The notes: generated by a model not told the origin, from the sequence alone. Shown: positions 1-7,044, counted from the stretch's first letter. The stretch is DNA of 13,558 bases from Veillonella sp. (GCA_018367495.1 JAGZGB010000047.1:1-13558), one strand, 5' to 3'. Numbers and translations: made by a program.

Positions 1-6
1 ATTAAA

Positions 7-552
7 ATGGCAGAATTAAAAGGTTCTAACACTGAAAAAAATCTTCAAGCAGCATTTGCTGGCGAATCCCAAGCATTCCAAAAATATACATTCTACGCTG
101 CAGCTGCTCGTCAAGCTGGCATGAATGAAATCGCTGATTATTTCGAAGAAACAGCCCACAATGAATCCGCACATGCTAAATTGTGGTTCAAAGCTCTTCA
201 TGGTGGCGACGTATCTTCCGATATCGAAGCTAACCTTCGTGATGCAGCAGCTGGCGAAAACTACGAACACACTACAATGTACAAAGATTTCGCTAACGAA
301 GCTGAAAAAGAAGGCTTTGCAAAAATCGCTTACCAAATGCGCGAAGTTGGTAAAATCGAAGCTCGTCATGAAGCTCGTTACCTTGCATTAGCAGCTCGAG
401 TATCTGGTAACAAAGTATTCACTAACGACGAACCAGTAGCTTGGATCTGCGCTAACTGTGGCTATGTACACGTTGGTGAAGAAGCTCCTAAAGTTTGCCC
501 AGTATGTGCTCACCCACAAGCTTTCTTCCAACGTTTGGTTGAATCCTTCTAA
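7..552 (+). CDS. rbr: Rubrerythrin (NADH-linked peroxidase of anaerobes)
   Basis: Cytoplasmic non-haem diiron protein that reduces hydrogen peroxide in anaerobes, using electrons passed through its own rubredoxin domain. At 181 aa it has the normal two-domain length. The N-terminal ferritin-like four-helix domain (about residues 5-130) carries the diiron ligands: E20, E53 and H56 (EtaHnEsaH), E84 and E87 (GENYEH), E118 and H121 (KIEARHE). The C-terminal rubredoxin-like domain (145-181) has two CxxC knuckles, C148/C151 and C164/C167, for the FeS4 site. All expected ligands are present, so it should be active. The ATG at 7 fits the family N-terminus; its ribosome site and promoter lie outside the window. 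It is the only oxidative-stress gene seen here and is transcribed convergently towards the thiamine operon. Confidence 0.97.
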   Translation: MAELKGSNTEKNLQAAFAGESQAFQKYTFYAAAARQAGMNEIADYFEETAHNESAHAKLWFKALHGGDVSSDIEANLRDAAAGENYEHTTMYKDFANEAEKEGFAKIAYQMREVGKIEARHEARYLALAARVSGNKVFTNDEPVAWICANCGYVHVGEEAPKVCPVCAHPQAFFQRLVESF

Positions 553-553
553 T

Positions 554-640
554 CTGTAAGTACGACACTAACTAACCTAACAACCTGTAAGTGCAGATTT
601 AAATTAACCATACCTGTAAGGATATATAATCTTACAGTAA
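554..640 (+). repeat. CTGTAAG repeats in the rubrerythrin 3' region
   Basis: CTGTAAG occurs three times in direct orientation (554-560, 585-591, 614-620) and once inverted (631-637). The last two form a 7-bp hairpin with a 10-nt loop. The spacing is 31 and 29 bases. The array lies between the rbr stop and its terminator, so it would be in the mRNA tail. Function unknown. Confidence 0.5.
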
Positions 641-656
641 GTACTGACAACTTCCT

Positions 657-691
657 AAAAAAGACGATGACTAAGGTCATCGTCTTTTTTT
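657..691. terminator. Bidirectional terminator between rbr and thiM-thiE
   Basis: A 9-bp perfect stem (663-671 with 676-684, loop TAAG) is flanked by an A-run on the left and a T-run on the right, so it can end transcription of rbr (+) and of the thiamine operon (-). Confidence 0.9.
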
Positions 692-769
692 GTGTTCTAT
701 TTAATAAAATTTTGTTTACTCGTTACAATAGATATTTGAATACTATAATTCATCACATGGTCAAATCAG

Positions 770-2287
770 CTATATAGTTCCATCAACTAATGTTTTAAAT
801 TGTTGTGCTGCCTCATAAGAATTATCTGCATGAGCAATGGCAGAAATTACAGCCACGCCACAGGCCCCTGCTTGTAGTATAGGTTTCGCATTATCTAAAG
901 TGATCCCACCAATTCCTACACATGGTAATATTAAGCCTTCTGCTTGAAGTTCAGTAATTCGATTTGGTCCACATGGCGCTTGGGCGTCAGGTTTACTACT
1001 TGTGGCATACATAGGTCCTACACCTACACAATCAGCGTAGATTACATCGGTCTTATGTAGTTCCTCCACAGAGTAAATAGAGATACCAACCACCTTATGG
1101 CCCACAATATTACGCACCTCTTTTAGACGCATATCCTCTTGTCCTACATGTACTCCATCAGCATTGACAGCCATCGCTAAATCTACATCATCATTGATAA
1201 CATAGAGTACATTGTACTTTGCACAGATTTGTTTTAACTCTTGGGCTAACTCTAGTTTCTGATGTCCCACTAAGGTACCTACACCCTTTTCTCTAAATTG
1301 GAAACAAGTCACACCGCCTCGACAAGCCTCCTCTACAACAGAGAGTAAACGATTTTCATTCAGTTCCACATCTTGCGTACCACTTATGAAATATACTTGT
1401 AATTGATCTGGCACAACTACAGGCCGTATACGATTTTCAGACATAAGCACCGTATCATCGAGTGTATATAAGCTATCCATAAAGGCTACACTAAAACTAC
1501 CCGGTTTTACACCACTTACTTGCACTGCACTTTCACCGGCTAAACCATAATAAGCCAATGCGTAGGCGAGAAACTCACCGATAGACAGTCTATTTTTACA
1601 TGGGTAATAAGCACTAAAGAAAGCCGCTAATACAGCCCCTAGCAGACAGCCTGTACCCGTCACAGCCGTCATAATAAGGTGTCCATGAGGAACGGCAAAG
1701 ACCCGAGTTCCATCGGACACATAATCCTCTTCACCTGTTGCAACGACCGGGCAGTTAATAAGGCGCGCTAGACGATATGCGATAACAGCACTATCCTCGA
1801 TCTGTCCTCCATCTACACCTTTACCGGTAGTAGATGTATCTGCCTGATTATTATGACTTAAAGCATCGTAGATAGCTTTAATTTCACTTTGATTGCCTCG
1901 CACTAATGAGATCTCACCAGTCTTAATCAAATCTAACACCACAGATAAACGATAAGCCCCCGCATGACACCCCACTGGATCTAAAACGATAGGAACCTCA
2001 TGTTTCTTCGCCAGTGCTATAGCATCTTTGTAGTAACTAACTTTGTCTGGTGTAAGAGTACCAATATTGATGAGTAGCGCCGATGCATGGACGATGAGAT
2101 CTTTCAAATCTTCACTACACTCACTCATCACCGGTGATGCGCCAATAGCGAGTAAACCATTGGCCGTAAAGGTCCTCACTACATCATTGGTAATACAAAT
2201 AACAAGAGGGTTTCTCTGGCGCAAGATTTCTAATATATTGAGTTTAGGCCAGATTTGACCATTCATATATGAATTTTCATAGGTCAT
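770..2287 (-). CDS. thiM-thiE: Fused hydroxyethylthiazole kinase / thiamine phosphate synthase (ThiM-ThiE)
   Basis: One 505-aa polypeptide joining two cytoplasmic enzymes of thiamine salvage. The N-terminal ThiM domain (about residues 15-280) phosphorylates hydroxyethylthiazole: NDVVRTFTANGLLAIGASP (34-52), DPVG (103-106), RGNQSE (130-135), ATGEED (183-188) and TGTGC (210-214). The C-terminal ThiE domain (about 295-505) joins HMP-PP and thiazole phosphate into thiamine phosphate: QFRE (330-333), INDDVDLA (364-371), ADGVHVGQED (376-385), GVGPMY (422-427) and GIGGI (458-462). I chose the ATG at 2287 because AGGAG lies 8 bases upstream, inside the last codons of thiD; an in-frame ATG at 2308 has no such site and lies inside thiD. 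Only 4 bases separate it from the thiD stop, implying translational coupling and shared TPP riboswitch control. With thiD it covers salvage from HMP plus thiazole to thiamine phosphate. The kinase making TPP is not in the window. Confidence 0.95.
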   Translation of the reverse strand: MTYENSYMNGQIWPKLNILEILRQRNPLVICITNDVVRTFTANGLLAIGASPVMSECSEDLKDLIVHASALLINIGTLTPDKVSYYKDAIALAKKHEVPIVLDPVGCHAGAYRLSVVLDLIKTGEISLVRGNQSEIKAIYDALSHNNQADTSTTGKGVDGGQIEDSAVIAYRLARLINCPVVATGEEDYVSDGTRVFAVPHGHLIMTAVTGTGCLLGAVLAAFFSAYYPCKNRLSIGEFLAYALAYYGLAGESAVQVSGVKPGSFSVAFMDSLYTLDDTVLMSENRIRPVVVPDQLQVYFISGTQDVELNENRLLSVVEEACRGGVTCFQFREKGVGTLVGHQKLELAQELKQICAKYNVLYVINDDVDLAMAVNADGVHVGQEDMRLKEVRNIVGHKVVGISIYSVEELHKTDVIYADCVGVGPMYATSSKPDAQAPCGPNRITELQAEGLILPCVGIGGITLDNAKPILQAGACGVAVISAIAHADNSYEAAQQFKTLVDGTI

Positions 2288-2291
2288 ATCA

Positions 2292-3134
2292 CTATCTCCT
2301 CTCGTCATTTTTCAAGAGCTCATCCATCGTTTCAGGCCCATTAGATAGTAAACCATAGGCCATATGATTTACGGGACCACAGCCATTTCCCAAAGCTGGA
2401 TTATTCTTAATAGCTAATGCAATATAATCCTTAGCAATACCGATAGCATCCATTACATCACGGCCTTTAGCAAGTTCTGCCGTAATAACTGCGGAAAACG
2501 TACAGCCCGTACCATGTGTATGCACCGTATTATATTTAGGGCTTGTCCAGGTACGGACGCTACCATCTTTAGTGAAAGCATAATCCGTTGCATCTTCGCC
2601 AATATGACCGCCTTTAATGATGACCACTTGAGGCCCTAAGTCCTGTAAGATGCGATTTGCCGCTGTTGTTATATCACTTTCACACGTAATAGACATATCC
2701 GCTAAAACCTCAGCTTCGCTGCGATTAGGGGTAATAACAGTTGCGGTAGGAATGAGCTTAGATTTTAAGAAATTCACCGCTTCATCTGATACGAGTCGGT
2801 CACCGCTAGTGGCAATCATAACGGGATCCATTACATAAGGAATTGGTTTACTCACATAAGGATAGATAAGATCCATCATCTCCGGCAACGCAATCATGCC
2901 CGTCTTAACGGCTTGAGGTTCAATGTCAGAATACACATCGTGTAATTGTCGGTCAATACTCTCTAGCGATAGATGTTCTACATGATGTACACCTGTCGTA
3001 TTTTGAGCCACCACGGACGTAACAACGGCCATGCCGTATACGTGACGACTTTGAAAGGATTTCAAATCGGCCATGATGCCAGCGCCCCCACTTGGATCAG
3101 TGCCAGCAATTGTTAATGCAGTATGTAGTTTCAT
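2292..3134 (-). CDS. thiD: Hydroxymethylpyrimidine / phosphomethylpyrimidine kinase
   Basis: Cytoplasmic ribokinase-like enzyme that phosphorylates HMP and then HMP-P, giving the HMP-PP that ThiE uses. At 280 aa it is of normal ThiD length. Motifs in order: AGTDPSGGAGI near the N-terminus (10-20), DPVM (103-106), TPNRSEAE (135-142), KGGH (174-177), and the anion-hole/catalytic motif HGTGCTFS (207-214). The start is the ATG at 3134, with GGAGG four bases before it; a longer in-frame reading from 3170 begins inside the riboswitch terminator hairpin and is rejected. It is the first gene of a two-gene operon with thiM-thiE. The roughly 165-base leader holds a TPP riboswitch and an intrinsic terminator, so high TPP should shut it off. 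No de novo pyrimidine synthase (thiC) is seen nearby. Confidence 0.96.
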   Translation of the reverse strand: MKLHTALTIAGTDPSGGAGIMADLKSFQSRHVYGMAVVTSVVAQNTTGVHHVEHLSLESIDRQLHDVYSDIEPQAVKTGMIALPEMMDLIYPYVSKPIPYVMDPVMIATSGDRLVSDEAVNFLKSKLIPTATVITPNRSEAEVLADMSITCESDITTAANRILQDLGPQVVIIKGGHIGEDATDYAFTKDGSVRTWTSPKYNTVHTHGTGCTFSAVITAELAKGRDVMDAIGIAKDYIALAIKNNPALGNGCGPVNHMAYGLLSNGPETMDELLKNDERR

Positions 3135-3158
3135 TGTTCCTCCACAGATATAAAAATA

Positions 3159-3182
3159 AGACCACTCCAAATGGAATGGTCT
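3159..3182 (-). terminator. Riboswitch-controlled terminator before thiD
   Basis: On the minus strand, a 10-bp stem (3182-3173 with 3168-3159, one G-U pair, ATTT loop) is followed by a T-rich tract. It lies between the TPP aptamer and the thiD ribosome site, where a transcriptional expression platform is expected. Confidence 0.85.
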
Positions 3183-3209
3183 ATTAATAGATTAGTATTA
3201 TATTTCACT

Positions 3210-3287
3210 CCACTTTCCTACGCCAGTATTATCTGGATCAGGTCTAGGGTTTTGAACGATCAATCTCAGCAAAAGCACCCCTAGTGG
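3210..3287 (-). promoter_or_regulatory. TPP riboswitch controlling thiD-thiM-thiE
   Basis: A thiamine pyrophosphate aptamer read on the minus strand. It shows in order GGGGTGC, GCTGAGA, ACCCT, the CCTGAT core, a CCAG/CTGG helix around ATAATA, and GGCGTAGG. Helix P1 is clear: CCACT at 3287-3283 pairs with AGTGG at 3214-3210. It precedes thiD and is followed by an intrinsic terminator, so TPP binding should end transcription early. Confidence 0.95.
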
Positions 3288-3307
3288 CAATATGTTTTTA
3301 TGATTTA

Positions 3308-3336
3308 GTTATAGCATTATTATACAAAATATGCAA
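3308..3336 (-). promoter_or_regulatory. Promoter for thiD operon
   Basis: A -35 TTGCAT (3336-3331) and a -10 TATAAC (3313-3308) with a 17-bp spacer place the start of transcription about 15 bases before the TPP aptamer. The -35 lies 8 bp from that of the opposite cytX promoter. Confidence 0.6.
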
Positions 3337-3344
3337 GAAAACAT

Positions 3345-3373
3345 TTGACCATTTACAATTGAGCTCGTATAAT
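3345..3373 (+). promoter_or_regulatory. Promoter for cytX
   Basis: A near-consensus sigma-70 promoter: -35 TTGACC (3345-3350), 17-bp spacer, -10 TATAAT (3368-3373). Transcription should start near 3380, immediately before the second TPP aptamer. Confidence 0.85.
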
Positions 3374-3380
3374 GAAACCC

Positions 3381-3466
3381 ATAACGGGGTGCTCACAAGA
3401 GTGGGCTGAGAGTAAGCTATCGCTTTAACCCATAACCTGATTTGGATAATGCCAACGTAGGGAACA
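3381..3466 (+). promoter_or_regulatory. TPP riboswitch controlling cytX
   Basis: A second TPP aptamer, on the plus strand: GGGGTGC, a variable CTCAC/GTGGG hairpin, GGCTGAGA, an optional AAGC/GCTT hairpin, ACCC, CCTGAT, TTGG/CCAA around ATAATG, and CGTAGGGA. The conserved core is complete, but I see no good outer P1 helix. A terminator hairpin follows before the cytX ribosome site, so TPP should repress the transporter. Confidence 0.94.
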
Positions 3467-3478
3467 TAGAGGATTAAT

Positions 3479-3505
3479 AGCCGAGTTCCTGTGACTCGGC
3501 TTTTT
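3479..3505 (+). terminator. Riboswitch-controlled terminator before cytX
   Basis: The stem GCCGAGT (3480-3486) pairs with ACTCGGC (3494-3500) and is followed by five T residues. A competing helix is possible between GGGAAC at the aptamer end (3460-3465) and GTTCCT (3485-3490); it would block the terminator when TPP is absent. Confidence 0.88.
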
Positions 3506-3531
3506 CTATGACTTCCTGGCAAGGAGGACGT

Positions 3532-4737
3532 ATGAAAGACACACACATCACACAACCACAATTTGCTATGATATGGTTTGGTGCCGCTCTATCTATAGCG
3601 GAAATTATGACCGGCACTTATCTTGCACCATTAGGACTTACACAAGGTTTAAGTGCTATCATCCTAGGTCATATTGTAGGCGGCATACTATTATTTGGGG
3701 CCGGACTGATTGGCGGACGGTTACGCCAAGGTAGTATGAACACAACTGCTTTTAGCTTTGGTCCATGGGGCGCCAAAGGTTTTGCCATTCTAAACATCTT
3801 ACAATTATTAGGTTGGACTGGCATTATGATATATGATTCTATGTTAGCTCTCCAAGAACTAATCCCTTTTGATCCTCATATTTGGGCTATTGCAATTGGT
3901 TGTCTTGTTATTTTATGGCTTTTTATCGGACTTCATAATACTGGTTATATACACGGTATTGTATCTACTTTACTACTTATTCTCACCATATATATGGGAT
4001 ACCACATCATATCCGATTGGCCATCTCATACATTATCTATTAGCAGTAACTCCATGAGCTTTATAGCAGCTTTTGAATTATCTATTGCCATGCCATTATC
4101 TTGGCTACCATTAATCAGCGACTATACACGAGAAAGTCAAAAGCCATTATCAGCCTCCCTCATCAGTGCTAGTGTATATACAATCACTAGTATTGCTATG
4201 TATGCATTAGGTCTTAGTACTGCTTTATTTGGCGGTGGAGACTCGATTATCGCTATTTTAATGAATGCAGGTCTTGGCATTACAGGACTTATTGTAATTG
4301 TATTTTCCACTGTAACTACTGCATTTATGGGTACCTACTCAGCAGGTGTTTCCAGTACTGCCATCCATCGTGCGATTTCTACTAAAGGCGTAGCTATTAT
4401 TATTACAATTATCGGAACAATAGCAGCTTTAGTATATCCCATGGATGACATTACGGATTTTCTTTACCTTATCGGCTCTGTATTTACTCCTATGATTGGC
4501 ATATTATTAGCTGACTTTTTTATCAATCAACAAGCGACACAAACTACAGCTGCACATATCATTCGCGCTATTATTTGGGTTATTTCAGTTGGTGTATACC
4601 ATTATATGTTACATAGTGAAAGCTTTATTGGCGCCACTATTCCAGCCTTTATCGTTGCATTTATAGCAACTAGTATTATAGGATTTATACACAAATCTTT
4701 TAATACATCAACTCCAATAAAAAACAATAAACTATAA
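3532..4737 (+). CDS. cytX: Predicted hydroxymethylpyrimidine transporter CytX (NCS1 family)
   Basis: A 401-aa inner-membrane permease of the nucleobase:cation symporter-1 family. It is almost wholly hydrophobic, with about 12 membrane segments, and has the CytX-like N-terminus QPQFAMIWFGAALSIAEI leading into a glycine-rich GTYLAPLG segment. CytX proteins are assigned to uptake of the thiamine pyrimidine HMP mainly because their genes lie under TPP riboswitches with thiD/thiM/thiE, as here. The ATG at 3532 follows AAGGAGG at 3521-3527; an upstream in-frame ATG at 3508 precedes that ribosome site and is rejected. The gene is alone on its strand, divergent from thiD, and ends in a strong terminator. 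The substrate is inferred from family and context, not shown by the sequence. Confidence 0.9.
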   Translation: MKDTHITQPQFAMIWFGAALSIAEIMTGTYLAPLGLTQGLSAIILGHIVGGILLFGAGLIGGRLRQGSMNTTAFSFGPWGAKGFAILNILQLLGWTGIMIYDSMLALQELIPFDPHIWAIAIGCLVILWLFIGLHNTGYIHGIVSTLLLILTIYMGYHIISDWPSHTLSISSNSMSFIAAFELSIAMPLSWLPLISDYTRESQKPLSASLISASVYTITSIAMYALGLSTALFGGGDSIIAILMNAGLGITGLIVIVFSTVTTAFMGTYSAGVSSTAIHRAISTKGVAIIITIIGTIAALVYPMDDITDFLYLIGSVFTPMIGILLADFFINQQATQTTAAHIIRAIIWVISVGVYHYMLHSESFIGATIPAFIVAFIATSIIGFIHKSFNTSTPIKNNKL

Positions 4738-4740
4738 TAT

Positions 4741-4788
4741 AAAACACCTTGATAAGTAATGATCTAACAATACTTATCAAGGTGTTTT
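4741..4788. terminator. Bidirectional terminator between cytX and modC
   Basis: A perfect 18-bp inverted repeat (4741-4758 with 4771-4788) with a 12-base loop has A-rich and T-rich ends. It starts just after the cytX stop and ends just before the modC stop, serving both convergent units. Confidence 0.92.
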
Positions 4789-4789
4789 A

Positions 4790-5419
4790 CTATTCAGGTA
4801 TAATAATTTGCCCATTTTCACAGATCCAGTGTCTATCACCTACGGCTTTTGCTTCACTTTCATCATGTGTTACCCATACACAAGGTACATCCCATTCTCG
4901 AATAATAGAAACAAGATCCTCTTGTACTTGTTTACGAAGATTCCAATCAAGGGCAGATAATGGTTCATCAAGAAGTAATATCGTCGGTTTGGAATACAAT
5001 GCCCGCCCTAAGGCCACACGCTGCTGTTCCCCACCAGACAAATTTCTCGCCTTAGTCTTGCGATACTGTTCTAGGCCTAAACGTGTTAATAAGTTTTCAC
5101 ACATATCCGGTGTACCTCGTTTACTATAAGTAATATTATGTTCTACCGACAAATGGGGAAATACTATATTCCCTTGTGGCATATAGCCTACTTGTCGTTT
5201 TTGAGCAGGAACCCAAATCTTTCTATCTTTATCGACCCATGTCATTTCATCGCACTGAATACTACCTATTGTGGGCTTTACGAGACCGGCAATACATTTG
5301 ATAAAGGTACTTTTACCACTGCCAGACTGTCCAGTTAGCACAGTAATACCAGAAGACAGTACACCATGGGCTTTCACAGTCATAGAAGGTCTAGCTACAG
5401 TAAAAGAAAATGTAATCAT
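4790..5419 (-). CDS. modC: Molybdate ABC transporter ATP-binding protein, short form
   Basis: Cytoplasmic ATPase powering molybdate import with ModB. Motifs: Walker A GQSGSGKST (30-38), Q-loop around Q82 (YMPQGN), signature LSGGEQQR (127-134), Walker B ILLLDEP (147-153), D-loop SALD (155-158) and H-loop H185 (WVTHDE). At 209 aa it ends soon after the ATPase core and lacks the C-terminal TOBE/Mop domain of classical ModC (about 350 aa), so molybdate sensing through that domain is absent. The start follows AGGAGG with a 4-base gap; that site overlaps the modB stop codon, so the two genes are coupled. Its identity as ModC, rather than another short importer ATPase, rests mainly on the adjacent modB and modA. 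Confidence 0.9.
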   Translation of the reverse strand: MITFSFTVARPSMTVKAHGVLSSGITVLTGQSGSGKSTFIKCIAGLVKPTIGSIQCDEMTWVDKDRKIWVPAQKRQVGYMPQGNIVFPHLSVEHNITYSKRGTPDMCENLLTRLGLEQYRKTKARNLSGGEQQRVALGRALYSKPTILLLDEPLSALDWNLRKQVQEDLVSIIREWDVPCVWVTHDESEAKAVGDRHWICENGQIIIPE

Positions 5420-5427
5420 AGAACCTC

Positions 5428-6096
5428 CTAATTATTATCTGTATGGCGGAACAAGGAACCTTTTGTAATGAGGTGAATACCGCTTAACAATGCCAATGTA
5501 AGAACACAAATATAAATAACAAGCTCAAAGGCATCCATGTACTGCCCTGCCTCTACATAGGAGTAGATAGCTAACGGCATAGTACGTGTTACCTTCGGAA
5601 TATTACCTGCAATCAAGATGGTAGCCCCAAACTCGCCCATAGCACGGCAAAACGCTAAAATACTACCTGTTAAAATACCTTTCCATGCGAGCGGTACAGA
5701 TATGGTAAAGAAAATGCGTAACTCTGAAGCACCTAATGTTCGCGCTACATCCTCCATATTATGGTCGACGGACTGCAAAGCAGAGCGCACTGTTTGATAA
5801 AATAGAGGGAATGCAATAACGGAGGAAGCAACGACTGCACCAGAAGCGGCAAAGACTACACTCATGCCATGGGTTTCGAGCCACGCACCAAAAGCATAGC
5901 CTGGAGTAAACACCATGAGAAGTGCAAAACCAACAACTACAGGTGGCAATACAAGAGGCAACGTAATCAATGCATCTAAAATGGCTATGCCACCCCACTT
6001 ACAGCGGTTCATCCAATAACACGCTCCTAGACCTGTAATAATAACAATGATAAGAGCAATACTCGCCACCCACAAGGATAGCCAAAATGGGCTCAT
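5428..6096 (-). CDS. modB: Molybdate ABC transporter permease
   Basis: A 222-aa inner-membrane permease forming the channel of the molybdate importer, of the usual ModB length with about five or six hydrophobic segments. The ATPase-contacting EAA loop lies at about 115-140 (VARTLGASELRIFF through VPLAWKG), followed by the ModB-type RAMGEFGATILIAGN stretch (151-165). The ATG at 6096 is preceded by AAGGGGGAG. Its TAG stop forms part of the modC ribosome site, and modC starts 8 bases later. It lies downstream of modA on the same strand but is separated from it by a terminator hairpin and about 100 AT-rich bases. Confidence 0.94.
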   Translation of the reverse strand: MSPFWLSLWVASIALIIVIITGLGACYWMNRCKWGGIAILDALITLPLVLPPVVVGFALLMVFTPGYAFGAWLETHGMSVVFAASGAVVASSVIAFPLFYQTVRSALQSVDHNMEDVARTLGASELRIFFTISVPLAWKGILTGSILAFCRAMGEFGATILIAGNIPKVTRTMPLAIYSYVEAGQYMDAFELVIYICVLTLALLSGIHLITKGSLFRHTDNN

Positions 6097-6130
6097 GTCA
6101 CTCCCCCTTTCTATTTACAACACCAAAATC

Positions 6131-6158
6131 TATAACGTAAAAATAAGTCAGTTATAAC
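6131..6158. repeat. Inverted TATAAC/GTTATA repeat upstream of modB
   Basis: TATAAC (6131-6136) and GTTATA (6151-6156) form an inverted pair 14 bases apart; the right arm is part of the 8-bp palindrome GTTATAAC (6151-6158). It lies 35-62 bases before modB and could be an operator or promoter elements. The half-sites face the opposite way to the E. coli ModE box, so I do not call it a ModE site. Confidence 0.3.
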
Positions 6159-6223
6159 AACCTATAAAATACAAAAATTCACCCCTAAAAAATTCATAAT
6201 AATATCTATATTGTATCATAAGA

Positions 6224-6250
6224 AAACGCTAGCCCCGAAAGCTAGCGTTT
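6224..6250 (-). terminator. Hairpin after modA, terminator or attenuator before modBC
   Basis: A perfect 10-bp stem AAACGCTAGC/GCTAGCGTTT with a 7-base loop begins 5 bases after the modA stop. The following minus-strand sequence is T-rich but broken, so some read-through into modB is likely. It would make modA mRNA more abundant than modBC mRNA. Confidence 0.75.
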
Positions 6251-6255
6251 AACTC

Positions 6256-7044
6256 TTATTTAGAAGTAGAAAAACCGTATTTTTCTAATACTTTTTGGCC
6301 TTCTGGGCTCATTACATATTGGTAAAAATCTTTTGCCAATGCATTGTCATATTTTTTAATGATGCCAATTGGATAGATAACGGGATCGTGAGAGTCATCA
6401 GGTGTTACTGCGGAAATTTGAACTGCATCACCTGCTACAATAGCATCAGTTTTATAAATGAAACCAGCATCACCAGCGCCTTGACTAATGGATGCGGTTA
6501 CTGCTTTTACGTCTTTAGCATATACTACATTTGGTTCTACTTGTTCCCATACACCTAATTTTGTTAATACTTGTTTACCATAGTTACCAGCTGGTACTGT
6601 TTCAGGATTACCCAATACGATGCGTTTCACAGACGCGATTTGATTCAATTCAATTTTTGGTTGACCTTTTGGCACTACAAGAACTAATTCATTAGTTACA
6701 AATGGTTTTACATCTGTTACAAGGCCTTTATCTTGCAACATTTTCATATTCTTTTCATCTGCAGAAATGAATAAACTAGCTGGTGCCCCTTGTTCAATTT
6801 GTTGGCGCAATGTACCAGAGCCAGCAAAGTTAATAGCAATTTGATCATCTGCTAAATTATGGCTTTTTTTGTAAGTATCCGCCAATTCAGTAAGAGCGCC
6901 TTTAAGACTAGCAGCTGCTTGTACAGTAATTTTTTCAGATGTACTCGGTTTAGCTGATTCAGCTTGTTTACTTGCATCGTTACCACAGCCTATCAGAAAA
7001 GCAAGCATAAAAACACTCATTAATACTAATAGAATTCGTTTCAT
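6256..7044 (-). CDS. modA: Molybdate-binding lipoprotein
   Basis: A 262-aa substrate-binding protein that captures molybdate (or tungstate) outside the inner membrane and hands it to ModBC. The N-terminus MKRILLVLMSVFMLAFLIGC is a lipoprotein signal with lipobox LIGC and acylation at C20. The mature part shows ModA oxyanion-site motifs: AASLKGAL (44-51, S46), AGSGTLRQQIEQGAP (74-88, S76), VPAGNYG (150-156) and GFIYKTD (194-200, Y197). The ATG at 7044 is chosen because AGGAGG lies 4 bases before it and the signal peptide starts there; the 34-codon in-frame upstream extension has neither. Separation of molybdate from tungstate is not possible by eye. Confidence 0.95.
   Translation of the reverse strand: MKRILLVLMSVFMLAFLIGCGNDASKQAESAKPSTSEKITVQAAASLKGALTELADTYKKSHNLADDQIAINFAGSGTLRQQIEQGAPASLFISADEKNMKMLQDKGLVTDVKPFVTNELVLVVPKGQPKIELNQIASVKRIVLGNPETVPAGNYGKQVLTKLGVWEQVEPNVVYAKDVKAVTASISQGAGDAGFIYKTDAIVAGDAVQISAVTPDDSHDPVIYPIGIIKKYDNALAKDFYQYVMSPEGQKVLEKYGFSTSK

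Noticed and set aside
16..369. 117-aa antisense frame within rubrerythrin
   Set aside because: A shadow of the strongly supported rbr gene; no start signals and cysteine/phenylalanine-rich nonsense composition.
554..640. Possible small CRISPR array
   Set aside because: The repeat unit is only 7 bases, with one inverted copy and no cas genes.
3298..3561. 87-aa minus-strand frame over the cytX leader
   Set aside because: It covers a promoter, a TPP aptamer and a terminator on the other strand; no ribosome site.
4749..5129. 126-aa plus-strand frame over modC
   Set aside because: It is antisense to all the ABC motifs of modC and starts inside the terminator between cytX and modC.
6131..6158. 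ModE operator upstream of modB
   Set aside because: The half-sites are arranged inside-out compared with the known ModE box and only one resembles it.
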